NCBI GenBank assembly: GCA_964366455.1
Contig: CAYISZ010000002.1
Location: forward strand, 13,313 to 77,312
Reading direction: 5' to 3'
DNA from: CAZLQR01 sp964366455
GTDB lineage: Bacteria; Patescibacteriota; Microgenomatia; UBA1406; GWC2-37-13
DNA: 64,000 bases
Of the stretch, positions 51,912 through 60,150 are shown piece after piece. The first letter of the stretch is position 1. Each line of letters starts with the position of its first letter. The position numbers and the translations under genes are program-made. The notes under the pieces were generated by a model. The model searched no databases. It saw only the letters and a list, made by a program, of their open reading frames with translations, and had not been told where the DNA came from.

Positions 51912-52829
51912 CTAGAGCTCTAACTTTGTCGCATCTATCCGAGCTTCAATTTGTGCTTTTTCAGCCGGCTTCTTTGTGCCGTGCCATTCTTCTGCTTGCT
52001 CTTCTAGTCGTATGACCAGAGCATCTTGCATTAAATCTAATCCCATTGCCTGCGAGTGCAGTTTAGAGTCCGTTTTATTGTCTTTAAGTAAAGCTTGAGT
52101 CTCTAATCCTTTAGACGTAATTCCTTTGGCTTTAAACTCTTCGAGTAAAGCTCTTGCCCCCTCGGGAGTTGCTTTTTCTCTGGTTGCGTCTTCAATGGCT
52201 TTAGCTTCGTCTTCTTTTGCTTTTTTCACTTCTTCCTCTTTAAGCTTTTTATACTCCTCTGTTGCCTCAAATTTTTCTGCAAAAACCTGTTCATCAGCGC
52301 TAAGCACCTCACCCTTACCTAGACGCTCTTGTAGTTTTTCATATTGCTTGAACGGACCGCTTGCAGTTAAAGTATTTAGCTCATTCTGTTCACTTGTGGA
52401 GGGAGTAGTTTTAGCCTTTAGTTCATCACGTCTTGCAATTTGATCTGGAGTAAGAAATGTTATTGGTTCATCTAAATCTGGCACAAGCTCCGGTTTTAAT
52501 GGAGTAGCATTTGAAGCCTCTGCCTCTCGTTTTTTTTCTGCATATCTCTCCCTTCTCCTCTGTCGCTTTAGTGCGGCCTTAGCATCTTCATTACCCTGAT
52601 CTGCATAATTTTGAACTTTATCTGGATAGTCTTGTAGAAGTGAGTCCCATGTTTTATTTTGCGCAATCTTTAGAGCTTTGGTTTTTTCCTTTTCATTCGC
52701 AGTCTTAAATGCTGGATCATCTTCCGGTTTTTTGTAGGTTCTTTTAGCTTCTGCCGGATTAACTCCCTTTGCAGCCTCAGGTTTAGAACCTGTTTTTATT
52801 GCTGGCCTTGCTATCTCGGCTCCTTTCAT
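51912..52829 (-). CDS. Charged coiled-coil protein ending at an in-frame TAG
   Basis: This 305-residue protein is very rich in Lys, Glu and Ala, with long helical stretches (about 30-110 and 160-300) and no membrane segment. It ends at TAG, but the same frame continues for 129 codons. With readthrough the product would be 435 residues with a C-terminal membrane helix. It starts 1 nt after the stop of the upstream 116-residue gene, so translation is coupled. The function is unknown; a scaffold role for the kinase operon is a guess. Confidence 0.7.
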   Translation of the reverse strand: MKGAEIARPAIKTGSKPEAAKGVNPAEAKRTYKKPEDDPAFKTANEKEKTKALKIAQNKTWDSLLQDYPDKVQNYADQGNEDAKAALKRQRRRERYAEKKREAEASNATPLKPELVPDLDEPITFLTPDQIARRDELKAKTTPSTSEQNELNTLTASGPFKQYEKLQERLGKGEVLSADEQVFAEKFEATEEYKKLKEEEVKKAKEDEAKAIEDATREKATPEGARALLEEFKAKGITSKGLETQALLKDNKTDSKLHSQAMGLDLMQDALVIRLEEQAEEWHGTKKPAEKAQIEARIDATKLEL

Positions 52830-52830
52830 A

Positions 52831-53181
52831 CTATTGCGATTTAAATGCTAAAACTTTCTTTACAGCAGTACCCGCACCTTCATAATTTCCGTCCTTAATT
52901 AACTGCGATACTATCTTGAGAGCTTTGGTTTCATGAGTTTTTTCATACTCTTTCATAACGGCAAAAACTACAGGCGCAAGCTCGGACATATCGTCATCGA
53001 GCTTCACCGCGTTTTGATAAAGCTGCTCGACGGTCATTTCGGTCTTAATTAAACTTAGAGTTAATTCGGCAATTTTCTGTGCCTTTTCTGACCTGAATTC
53101 AGGCTTGCTCGAAAGGTCTTTAATAACGTTCAAAACGCTCATTTCTATAAACTTTCGAAAATCATCAGCGGTCTGCTTCAT
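52831..53181 (-). CDS. First gene of the kinase operon, small helical protein
   Basis: This 116-residue protein starts at the ATG at 53181, because TATAGT on the minus strand ends 6 nt before it; a longer frame would overlap this box. The protein is all-helical with no Cys, signal or membrane segment. It begins the five-gene minus-strand unit that ends with the GT2-kinase-PP2C gene. The family is unknown. Confidence 0.7.
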   Translation of the reverse strand: MKQTADDFRKFIEMSVLNVIKDLSSKPEFRSEKAQKIAELTLSLIKTEMTVEQLYQNAVKLDDDMSELAPVVFAVMKEYEKTHETKALKIVSQLIKDGNYEGAGTAVKKVLAFKSQ

Positions 53182-53189
53182 AGTTTCAC

Positions 53190-53526
53190 TATAGCAGAAC
53201 TCCAAATATAATAAACTATCAATTATGCCCGCCTAAAATCGTTAATGTCATTTTTCTCCAAAATTATTTTGGGGCTCTGCGACAGCTTTTATTTTTTTGG
53301 CCACCTTGCCTTTGAAAATCTGCTTGTGCAAATCTGAGACTCTCGTTTAGATTTATTATATTAACTGTCGTCCATTTAGTTCGCTCTCATTGTTTGGCAT
53401 TTATTCAAGGGCATATAGCCTAACTCAAGGTGCTGAAGTATTGAAGTTGATACAAATTATTTAACTCCTAATATTATATGACTATATACCGTATACCCTT
53501 CGACTTTGCTCAGGGCAAGCCGGAAA
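53190..53526. other. Intergenic region with repeat remnants
   Basis: No gene is seen. The stretch is AT-rich, with runs of T, a TATACCGTATAC motif at about 53486, and a CCTTCGACTTTGCTCAGGGC repeat (53500-53519) next to the galT stop codon. The repeat is related to those in the GT39-like gene and at 7319 and 20450. No RNA gene was recognised. Confidence 0.5.
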
Positions 53527-54408
53527 CTACATCTTGCTTTTTAGTTTAGACATTACATCGCTTACTTTAGAATCGACGCCTTTATACCCAAGTGCAGCAT
53601 TTAAAGGATCGATTTCATTTACGGATAATCCTGTTCCCAACTCAAATCCCGCTCTATGAACAAAACGTGGAATGATACGAAGATACCAATTTTCCTTAGG
53701 TGAAATGTAGTAATTGTATCCAAATGCTACATGAAAATTACCCTCTTCGTATAGTTTGTGTAGTTGCTTAATGGTTTTTTGCATTATCTTCGCAAGCTGT
53801 GGAATTTGCGCATCCTCAATGTCGCCAAAAAATGCTTTTGACTCCAGTTTTGGAGTAATCCATACCTCATAAGGCCACTGAGAAAAGTCTGGACAGTACA
53901 CGCTAAACACTTCGTCTTCCTCAACGATGTTATTCATCGGCTCTCGCGTCAGAGAATCTAGATTTATCTGAGGAGGAAGAACAACGATTTGTGAATGTGG
54001 GTGCTTGATTGAGGCGCCAGCATGTTCTCCATGATTGCAAAAAATTAATACCTGTCCTTTTTTTCTATAAAAATTAAAACGATCTCGATAAGCTGTAAGA
54101 ATGGCCTCTACCTGTGACTGTGGATAATCAGAAAGATCCCCGTCGTCATTTGGTGAATGAATAACTACTTCATGCAAATCGGTAATTGGAAATTTATTTG
54201 AAATTACTCTTACCTTCCAACCTTTTTCATTCTTCTCCCCTGTTCCAATTCTGTAGACCTCCTCAGAAGTTAGTTTTTCATTACCTGGACAAAATATACA
54301 AGCTACTTTTTTTTTGCTACTTCCGCCATTCGTGTCTGGTCTAGCTGCACGCTGGGATGACACGATTACCCACCGCTTCGATGATATGTCTGGCACATAC
54401 TTTGTCAT
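53527..54408 (-). CDS. galT: Galactose-1-phosphate uridylyltransferase family protein
   Basis: This 293-residue protein starts at the ATG at 54408; a longer frame would run through the divergent peptidyl-tRNA hydrolase gene. It has the CIFCPGNE zinc site and the HIT-type active site HPHSQIVVLP with the nucleophilic His. The second half has AFGYNYYISPKENWYLRIIPR. GalT swaps UDP between glucose and galactose phosphates. At 293 residues it is shorter than the E. coli enzyme (about 350), like other compact GalT forms that may use other nucleotide sugars. Confidence 0.88.
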   Translation of the reverse strand: MTKYVPDISSKRWVIVSSQRAARPDTNGGSSKKKVACIFCPGNEKLTSEEVYRIGTGEKNEKGWKVRVISNKFPITDLHEVVIHSPNDDGDLSDYPQSQVEAILTAYRDRFNFYRKKGQVLIFCNHGEHAGASIKHPHSQIVVLPPQINLDSLTREPMNNIVEEDEVFSVYCPDFSQWPYEVWITPKLESKAFFGDIEDAQIPQLAKIMQKTIKQLHKLYEEGNFHVAFGYNYYISPKENWYLRIIPRFVHRAGFELGTGLSVNEIDPLNAALGYKGVDSKVSDVMSKLKSKM

Positions 54409-54460
54409 ACTTTTCAGTCTATGGAAAACAAAGAGGAATTGCAATGTATATAATGTGTCA

Positions 54461-54940
54461 ATGAAAGTTTTTGTAGGACTTGGGAATCCTGGAGATAAAT
54501 ATAAAAACAACCGGCATAATGTTGGACATATGTTTGTTGATTTTTGTATTAAACGGTTAACGAGTTCACGAGTTAACGAGTTTAAATATCTTAAAACGGA
54601 TTGTTTTATGAACGTTTCTGGTAAATTTGTCAAGCAGCACGTTCTACGCTTTAAGCTTCAAGATTTGTACGTCGTTCATGACGATCTCGACATTCCATTG
54701 GGAAAATTCAAAATTCAATTTGGGACTGGTCCAAAGCTCCACAATGGTATACTATCAATTGAAGAAGAACTCGAAACTAATGAATTTTGGAGAGTGAGAA
54801 TTGGTGTGGATAACAGAGTGGAAAGCAAAATTGATGGCGAGACCTATTCATTGCAAGACTTTACCGACGAAGAACTTAAACAGTTGCAAACTGTCTTCGA
54901 AAACATATATAAACAATTGCAGACTCAAAAAATTATATGA
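54461..54940 (+). CDS. pth: Peptidyl-tRNA hydrolase, short form
   Basis: This 159-residue protein starts at the ATG at 54461; TATAAT (54449-54454) ends 6 nt before it. It has the Pth motifs VGLGNPG (Asn9), RHNVGH (catalytic His19), FMNVSG, VVHDDLDIPLG (Asp) and LHNGILSIEEEL (Asn). It frees tRNA from stalled peptides. It is about 30 residues shorter than usual, mostly around residues 30-45. There the sequence LTSSRVNEFK is encoded by a GTTAACGAGTTCACGAGTTA repeat. The 3' end overlaps the next gene by 4 nt. Confidence 0.9.
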   Translation: MKVFVGLGNPGDKYKNNRHNVGHMFVDFCIKRLTSSRVNEFKYLKTDCFMNVSGKFVKQHVLRFKLQDLYVVHDDLDIPLGKFKIQFGTGPKLHNGILSIEEELETNEFWRVRIGVDNRVESKIDGETYSLQDFTDEELKQLQTVFENIYKQLQTQKII

Positions 54941-56103
54941 AAATAATGTTTCTGTTCGACTTCCCAATAAAGGGAGGTGGTAGTGGATACTATCTAAAAT
55001 TTCTTGCCTTGCGACTTCTAGAAAAGTATAAACACGAAATTGCAATTGTATTGCCGGACAAGAATCAAGTCGATCCCCGCTTCAAACAATACTATGTGCC
55101 TATAAAAAACAGTCCAGTGTTTATTAACCGACCCGGACTTGAGAAATCTAAGAGATATAAGGACCTAACTCCTCATGAAATAGAAAACATATACCATACT
55201 TATAATGCAGCTACTGTGCAAGCTGTAGAAGATTTCAAACCAGACGTCATACACGTACATCATGTCGGTATAAACTCATGGACGGCACGATTTATTCGGG
55301 GTGTTTATAATACTAAGCTCATTATTACATCACACGGTAGCTGTCTTCTAAACATCTCTCAAGATAGACGCTATTACAAGCTAAGCAAAGATGCACTACG
55401 AGCAGCCCAGTACATCACAGCGGTTTCGGGGGACAATAAATCAAAGCTTCTGAAAATGTTTGGCGATGACCTAGCATCGAAAGTTCGAACAATAACTGGC
55501 GGAATTCGTCTATCCATGTTTCCTTCCACGGTACCCCCATTGATACTTGAGTCTATTAAGAAAAAGTATAAGATTCCGAATCGACCAATTGTACTATTCA
55601 GCGGTCGCCTGATTTCAGAAAAAGGCATTGAATATATTATCCAGGCAGCAGAATCGATCAAGGGTCACGTACTCATTGTCGGTGAGGGTGTTCAACGAAA
55701 AAAATATGAACAGATGATCAAGGATCATGAATTATCGAACGTACAGCTTCTGGGATATGTCGATCACGCTACGTTGGTGCAAATCTATTATCTCGCAGAT
55801 GTTTTTGTTTCCCCATCGATTTGGGATGATCCAATGCCTCTAACTATAATCGAAGCGATGGCGGCTAAATGTCCGCTTGTGGTTACCGAGAAAGGTGGAA
55901 TTCCACTAGCCGTGAAAGATGGATGGAATGGATTTTTTGTCCGACCAAGAAACACTGCAGATATCGTGGACAGAGTGAATCACTTGCTACAAGATCCTGA
56001 GCTTAGAAAAATTATGGGTCAAAGAGCCAGAGAAATTGTAATAAAAAAGTTTACTTGGTCACATATTGCTGAACGCTTCAATACGCTGTACCAAAGTCTT
56101 TAA
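54937..56103 (+). CDS. GT4-family glycosyltransferase
   Basis: This 388-residue GT-B enzyme has the N-terminal FPIKGGGSGYYLKFL acceptor loop, HVHHVG, and a C-terminal half with VLFSGRLISEKGIEYI, LLGYVDHATLV and SIWDDPMPLTIIEAMAAKCPLVVTEKGG. The EAMAAKCP segment is the nucleotide-sugar site with the EX7E Glu pair. Its ATG overlaps the pth stop (ATGA), so it is translationally coupled. The sugar is unknown. Confidence 0.9.
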   Translation: MKIMFLFDFPIKGGGSGYYLKFLALRLLEKYKHEIAIVLPDKNQVDPRFKQYYVPIKNSPVFINRPGLEKSKRYKDLTPHEIENIYHTYNAATVQAVEDFKPDVIHVHHVGINSWTARFIRGVYNTKLIITSHGSCLLNISQDRRYYKLSKDALRAAQYITAVSGDNKSKLLKMFGDDLASKVRTITGGIRLSMFPSTVPPLILESIKKKYKIPNRPIVLFSGRLISEKGIEYIIQAAESIKGHVLIVGEGVQRKKYEQMIKDHELSNVQLLGYVDHATLVQIYYLADVFVSPSIWDDPMPLTIIEAMAAKCPLVVTEKGGIPLAVKDGWNGFFVRPRNTADIVDRVNHLLQDPELRKIMGQRAREIVIKKFTWSHIAERFNTLYQSL

Positions 56104-56133
56104 CACTTCCGCTACATCTGCTATATTGACTGT

Positions 56134-57324
56134 ATGAAAGTCGGTCTTCTCGTCCCCTCAATTTACATGCAAAAAAAGTATCTTGAGACCCGAATATCCG
56201 CTCCGATGAAACTTGCTCTCGTAATGGCAAAGTATTTAAAAAGACGAGGACATGAAGTTATTTTTTTTGCAGGACCCGATGTTCCAACCGAGGCGACAGT
56301 CGTCTCATCCGATACAGAGCTATTAGATGAACGTCTCATATTGGACTACCAGCAAGACATTCCTAAAGATTCTTACAAAACACTTACTCTCTATGAAACT
56401 AAGAAATATTACGAATTAGGATTAACTCTTAGAGCCTATCAGTATGCCAAAGAACATAATGTAGACGTTATGCACCAATATCATTCGTTAGGGAATTTGT
56501 CGCATTATTTTGAAGACGTTTATAAAATTCCGACGGTGTATACGCTTCACATTCTTCCACCAGAAGTAGGTACTCTTACTAATTGGCGCTATCGAAAATT
56601 TAACAAAAGTCACTTTATTGGTATTTCTCAATCACAAAAGAAAATGTTTGAGGATGTTGTTCCAAATATTAACATAGTGAATGTAATCCAACATGGGGTT
56701 GAGCTGGATAGTATCGAATATAATGAGATCCCGGAAGATTATTATGCTTTTATTGGACGTCTCATTCCTGAAAAAGGACTCGATCGGGCAATTCAGGCAA
56801 TAAGTGGCACGGACAATTTAAAAGTAGCTACTTGGATTAACCCAGTTATAGAGGAAACCGAGTACTATCAGAAAGAAATAAAGCCTTTTATTAGTCAGAA
56901 GCATGTGGAAATTCTTGGACTACTCGATGAACAAAAACGTAATAATTTTCTTAAAAATGCTAAGGCCTTTATTTTTCCGCTTCGATGGGAAGAACCGTTC
57001 GGTATGGTCCTAATCGAAGCAATGGCCTGTGGTACACCTGTCATAGCGTTTGCAAAAGGATCTATACCGGAAATAATAAGAGATGGGGAAACTGGTTTTA
57101 TTGTTAATTCATCCGATGATGATAAACGTGGCGATTGGATAATTAAGTCTACGGGAATTCAGGGTCTTAGAGAAGCCATAGCAAAATTGAACAGTTTGTC
57201 GTCTGAGGAATATAGGCAAATGAGAAAAAACTGTCGTGAACTTGTAGAAAAAAAGTTTAGCGCAGAGCTAATGGCAGAAAATTACGAAAAAGTTTATAAA
57301 AATCTTGCGTCAAACAGTATCTGA
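56134..57324 (+). CDS. GT4-family glycosyltransferase
   Basis: This 396-residue GT-B enzyme of the glycogen/mannosyl transferase family has YAFIGRLIPEKGLDRAI, FIFPLRWEEPFGMVLIEAMACGTPVIAFAKGSIPEII and DGETGFIV. It is paralogous to the preceding gene but divergent, so the two may act in turn on one glycan. TATATT (56122-56127) ends 6 nt before the ATG. The acceptor and sugar are unknown. Confidence 0.9.
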   Translation: MKVGLLVPSIYMQKKYLETRISAPMKLALVMAKYLKRRGHEVIFFAGPDVPTEATVVSSDTELLDERLILDYQQDIPKDSYKTLTLYETKKYYELGLTLRAYQYAKEHNVDVMHQYHSLGNLSHYFEDVYKIPTVYTLHILPPEVGTLTNWRYRKFNKSHFIGISQSQKKMFEDVVPNINIVNVIQHGVELDSIEYNEIPEDYYAFIGRLIPEKGLDRAIQAISGTDNLKVATWINPVIEETEYYQKEIKPFISQKHVEILGLLDEQKRNNFLKNAKAFIFPLRWEEPFGMVLIEAMACGTPVIAFAKGSIPEIIRDGETGFIVNSSDDDKRGDWIIKSTGIQGLREAIAKLNSLSSEEYRQMRKNCRELVEKKFSAELMAENYEKVYKNLASNSI

Positions 57325-57337
57325 TGCAGATTAACAC

Positions 57338-57366
57338 TTGACACTTTTAAATTTTTTCTCCATAAT
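57338..57366 (+). promoter_or_regulatory. Promoter of the glutaredoxin-like gene
   Basis: TTGACA (57338-57343) and CATAAT (57361-57366) have a 17-bp spacer. The -10 ends 11 nt before the ATG at 57378. Confidence 0.65.
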
Positions 57367-57377
57367 GGTTCGTATCA

Positions 57378-58553
57378 ATGAAAGCCGTAATCTACACACA
57401 AAATAACTGTCAGTTCACGCCTCAAGAAAAAACTTATCTAGCTTCAAAGGGAGTAACGTTTGAAGAACGAAATGTTGAAGCAAATAAAACATTCCTAGAT
57501 GAGATGATGAAGCTTGGAGCTAATTTTGCGGGAACTCCGGTCACCCAGATTACTAAAGATGATGGAACAACTGAGGTATTAAAAGGCTTTACGCAAGCTG
57601 AGTTCGACGCGGCTCTTGGAGGAGCTTCCGCCTCCGCTGGAGCTATGGCGGACAAGCCTGTTCAGACTGCAAATGCAGATATGAACGCTCCCCTTCCTCC
57701 GTCAGGGCAAGCAACGCCTCCTGCTCCCGATCCAGTAACAGCCCCTACTCCAGATCCTGTTGTGCCCCCAGAGCCTGTTGCACCACCAGCACAAGAACCC
57801 ATGCCAATGCCAGAACCAACACCGGCACCAGTAGAACCACCTGTTCAAACACCTTCGGATGCCTCAGTGCAAACAGCGAATTCAGACATGAATGTTCCAA
57901 CAACATCAGTACCTGACCCTGTGGTTCCACCTACCCCAGCACCCGATCCTATGCCTGAGCCAACCACCCCTCCTTCGCCAGAGGATTCGGCGGACAATGC
58001 AGCACCAGTAGAACCAACCGCTCCAGCAACGTCTGACGTGGTACAAACAGCAAATGCAGATATGACAATGCCCTCCGGGCAGAGCCCTCTGGGCGGCGCC
58101 GCAGCACCTGTCGATCAACCAGTGGCACCAGCCACGTCTGACGTGGTTCCGCCAATGCCGGAACCAACCACTCCTCCTACGCCAGAGGCTTCGGCGGACA
58201 ATGCAGCGCCAGTAGTTGAAACTCCCGCACCCGCAACACAGACAGCCAGTAATCCATTAGATGCTATTTTGGCCGACTTGCAACAAAAAGTTTCGGCAGC
58301 GTCACCTGTCACTCAAACACATTCGGATTCCTCAGTGCAAGCCACAAACGCAGACATGACTATGCCCACCGCAACACCACCAGCATCGGTTGAGCCAGTA
58401 GTACCACCAATGCCAGAACCAACCACTCCTCCTTCGCCAGAGGCTCCGGCGGACAAAGCAGAACCAGTTGTACCACAGACACCACCAGCTCCAGATATGC
58501 CAACACCACCCGCTCCTAGTACAGATCTTCCAAGTGTCCCAGACTTTAAGTAA
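57378..58553 (+). CDS. Glutaredoxin-like domain with long Pro-rich repeat tail
   Basis: The protein has 391 residues. Residues 1-80 are a glutaredoxin/NrdH-like domain with C11-Q-F-T14 in place of the CxxC pair and the cis-Pro loop GTPVTQI. Only one active-site Cys remains, as in monothiol glutaredoxins. Residues 85-391 are almost only Pro, Ala, Thr, Glu, Val and Met, with two interleaved repeats: VQTANADMxxP (four copies) and PMPEPTTPPSPExxADxAxPV (three near-complete copies). The repeats look like a spacer or binding tail. There is no signal peptide. Confidence 0.78.
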   Translation: MKAVIYTQNNCQFTPQEKTYLASKGVTFEERNVEANKTFLDEMMKLGANFAGTPVTQITKDDGTTEVLKGFTQAEFDAALGGASASAGAMADKPVQTANADMNAPLPPSGQATPPAPDPVTAPTPDPVVPPEPVAPPAQEPMPMPEPTPAPVEPPVQTPSDASVQTANSDMNVPTTSVPDPVVPPTPAPDPMPEPTTPPSPEDSADNAAPVEPTAPATSDVVQTANADMTMPSGQSPLGGAAAPVDQPVAPATSDVVPPMPEPTTPPTPEASADNAAPVVETPAPATQTASNPLDAILADLQQKVSAASPVTQTHSDSSVQATNADMTMPTATPPASVEPVVPPMPEPTTPPSPEAPADKAEPVVPQTPPAPDMPTPPAPSTDLPSVPDFK

Positions 58554-58555
58554 CC

Positions 58556-58643
58556 CTCCTTAGTTTTTAGTTCTTATTTTTTAGTTTTCATTTTTAATTT
58601 TCTTCATTGATTAAGAACTTAGAACTAAGAAATAAGAATTAGG
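58556..58643. repeat. AGTTCTTATTTTTTAGTT/AAGAACTTAGAACTAAG repeats
   Basis: Direct and inverted copies of the AGTTCTTA unit fill the gap between the glutaredoxin-like gene and the next gene. Pairing of the two arms would make a long AT-rich hairpin. Confidence 0.7.
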
Positions 58644-58655
58644 TATACTAGGCTC

Positions 58656-58970
58656 ATGCATTCAGTAAAGGATGTTCTTAAAAAATTCAATCCATTAAAG
58701 GACAAGTATGTCTCTAGAGAGTTTCAATCATTTGGAGTAAATCTTGCAGAGAAACTTGAGGATGCGCGGCGCAAGGGCCTTTACATAAAATTTGCAAAGA
58801 CCATTCCCAGACCTTTGCTTGAGATGGCGCTAAGATTTGTCATCGATGCAAATGCGAAGAACAAAGCTGCTCTTTTTATGTGGAAGCTAAAAGACTTAGG
58901 AGCCTTCCCCAATACTAAATCCAAAACTCAAAGTTCAAATGTCAAACAAAATCCGAAATCTAAAGTCTAA
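58656..58970 (+). CDS. Small basic hypothetical protein
   Basis: This 104-residue protein is basic and helical with no membrane segment. Residues 1-85 (VKDVLKKFNPLKDKYVSREFQ...) look like a real domain. The tail KTQSSNVKQNPKSKV is encoded by the TTCAAAT/AAATCC dispersed repeat and is probably not ancestral. TATACT (58644-58649) ends 6 nt before the ATG. The function is unknown. Confidence 0.7.
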   Translation: MHSVKDVLKKFNPLKDKYVSREFQSFGVNLAEKLEDARRKGLYIKFAKTIPRPLLEMALRFVIDANAKNKAALFMWKLKDLGAFPNTKSKTQSSNVKQNPKSKV

Positions 58971-59029
58971 CCTTTGTTTTTTTGAGTTTATAGTTTATTT
59001 GATATTGGGATTTTGAAATTTGATATTTT
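58911..59029. repeat. AAATCCAAAACTCAAAGTTC / ATTGGGATTTTGAAATTTGA repeat
   Basis: Inverted arms of an AT-rich repeat cover the 3' end of the small basic gene and run up to the stop of the GH18 gene. The second arm closely resembles the repeat at 34890-34930. Confidence 0.75.
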
Positions 59030-60110
59030 AGAAGTATCCATAAGCCCAAAACGCTGAAGACCCAACCCCTCTTTGTCGTAAAAACTTCTCTTTCTTTTCC
59101 ACCGACTCTTCATTCTCAAACCAAATTATGTGATATTTTTTATCCTCATCAACATAATTAATCTCGGTTTCGCCAGATACATTGTCTTTTAGTTGCGTAC
59201 AGTTTGTATTGCGGCATTTATTAATGTAATTGGCAACAACCTGGGCAGTGGTTATTGATGTTGCTAGCGTGATGGGGCGACCTTGCTCGTCCACCTTCCA
59301 ATCATAGCCATACATTCCAAAAATGACAGTTATTTTGTCGGCGGGAACCACCTTCTCAAGATCGGTAAATAATAAATCGTATCCGTATCCATACTTTTTG
59401 CCAGCGCTTAACGGAAAGTTTGGCCCTGGCTCTCCCCTGCTCTTATGAAAATCGTATGCCATGATCATAATTTCATCACTGTACTTTGCTATCTGCTCCA
59501 CGTCGTACGGTCGTTTTCGATAAAATACATCGCCATATAGGGTAACGGCAAATTTGAGATTTTCGGCCTTAGTTTTTTCACTAAAAACTTTATAAAAAGA
59601 CGTTACATCCTGAACCATTCCTCCGAATATGGAACTGTACTCAAAATCAAGCACTAACCCTTCAAAACCATATTGTTTAGCTATGCGAGTCGCATCATTT
59701 ACGATTTTGAGCTGTGAATCCTTACTAGCTAATACTTCGTCGTTTACGTCTGAATCAGTCATACGTATTGTCAACCAACGCGAGCCTTTCGTCATGCTCA
59801 GGAATCCTTCCATATGTTCATATCCGGGGTCATCTGTTGGGATTCCATCAGTGGTACCAGCCACACCAAAATATATATAGCGGTCGTACTTCTGACTACT
59901 GAAATCTGACGGCTGATAGCTGTCACTTATCTGCCAGTATGGAACAAATAAGGAACGCTGAGCTTGGATCGTAGAACTTATAGCTTGTTTTTTTTCAACT
60001 CTTGTTTGTTCAGCGCCATTTTGGTTTAATTTTTTTGGATCGATCAATGCATGTCGCAATACCAAATATCCAATTACAAATATCAATGCAACTAGGACCG
60101 CTCGTTTCAT
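59028..60110 (-). CDS. GH18-like glycoside hydrolase, membrane-anchored
   Basis: The 360-residue protein starts at the ATG at 60110, where TATAAT on the minus strand ends 6 nt before it; a longer frame would cross the divergent gene. A signal anchor (residues about 4-20) precedes a TIM-barrel with the GH18 motif FEGLVLDFEYS, which keeps the catalytic Glu of DxxDxDxE. The substrate-binding strands EIMIMAYDFHK and GMYGYDW are also present. Close relatives include YaaH-like peptidoglycan N-acetylglucosaminidases. A cell-wall or chitin-like substrate is likely. Confidence 0.85.
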   Translation of the reverse strand: MKRAVLVALIFVIGYLVLRHALIDPKKLNQNGAEQTRVEKKQAISSTIQAQRSLFVPYWQISDSYQPSDFSSQKYDRYIYFGVAGTTDGIPTDDPGYEHMEGFLSMTKGSRWLTIRMTDSDVNDEVLASKDSQLKIVNDATRIAKQYGFEGLVLDFEYSSIFGGMVQDVTSFYKVFSEKTKAENLKFAVTLYGDVFYRKRPYDVEQIAKYSDEIMIMAYDFHKSRGEPGPNFPLSAGKKYGYGYDLLFTDLEKVVPADKITVIFGMYGYDWKVDEQGRPITLATSITTAQVVANYINKCRNTNCTQLKDNVSGETEINYVDEDKKYHIIWFENEESVEKKEKFLRQRGVGSSAFWAYGYF

Positions 60111-60150
60111 CCCATCATTATAGTCTAATTCACAGGTATAATAACCATAT

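Noticed and set aside
51912..51914. TAG recoded as an amino acid throughout the genome
   Set aside because: TAG ends the DegT, M50, GT4 and coiled-coil genes at sensible places, so this is a local event.
12938..54940. UGA recoded to Gly as in some CPR lineages
   Set aside because: TGA ends purB, ychF and pth at the expected lengths, and no conserved gene has an internal TGA.
57434..58312. Several antisense frames over the Pro-rich repeat gene
   Set aside because: They are by-products of GC-rich Pro/Ala codons on the opposite strand; no starts or motifs.
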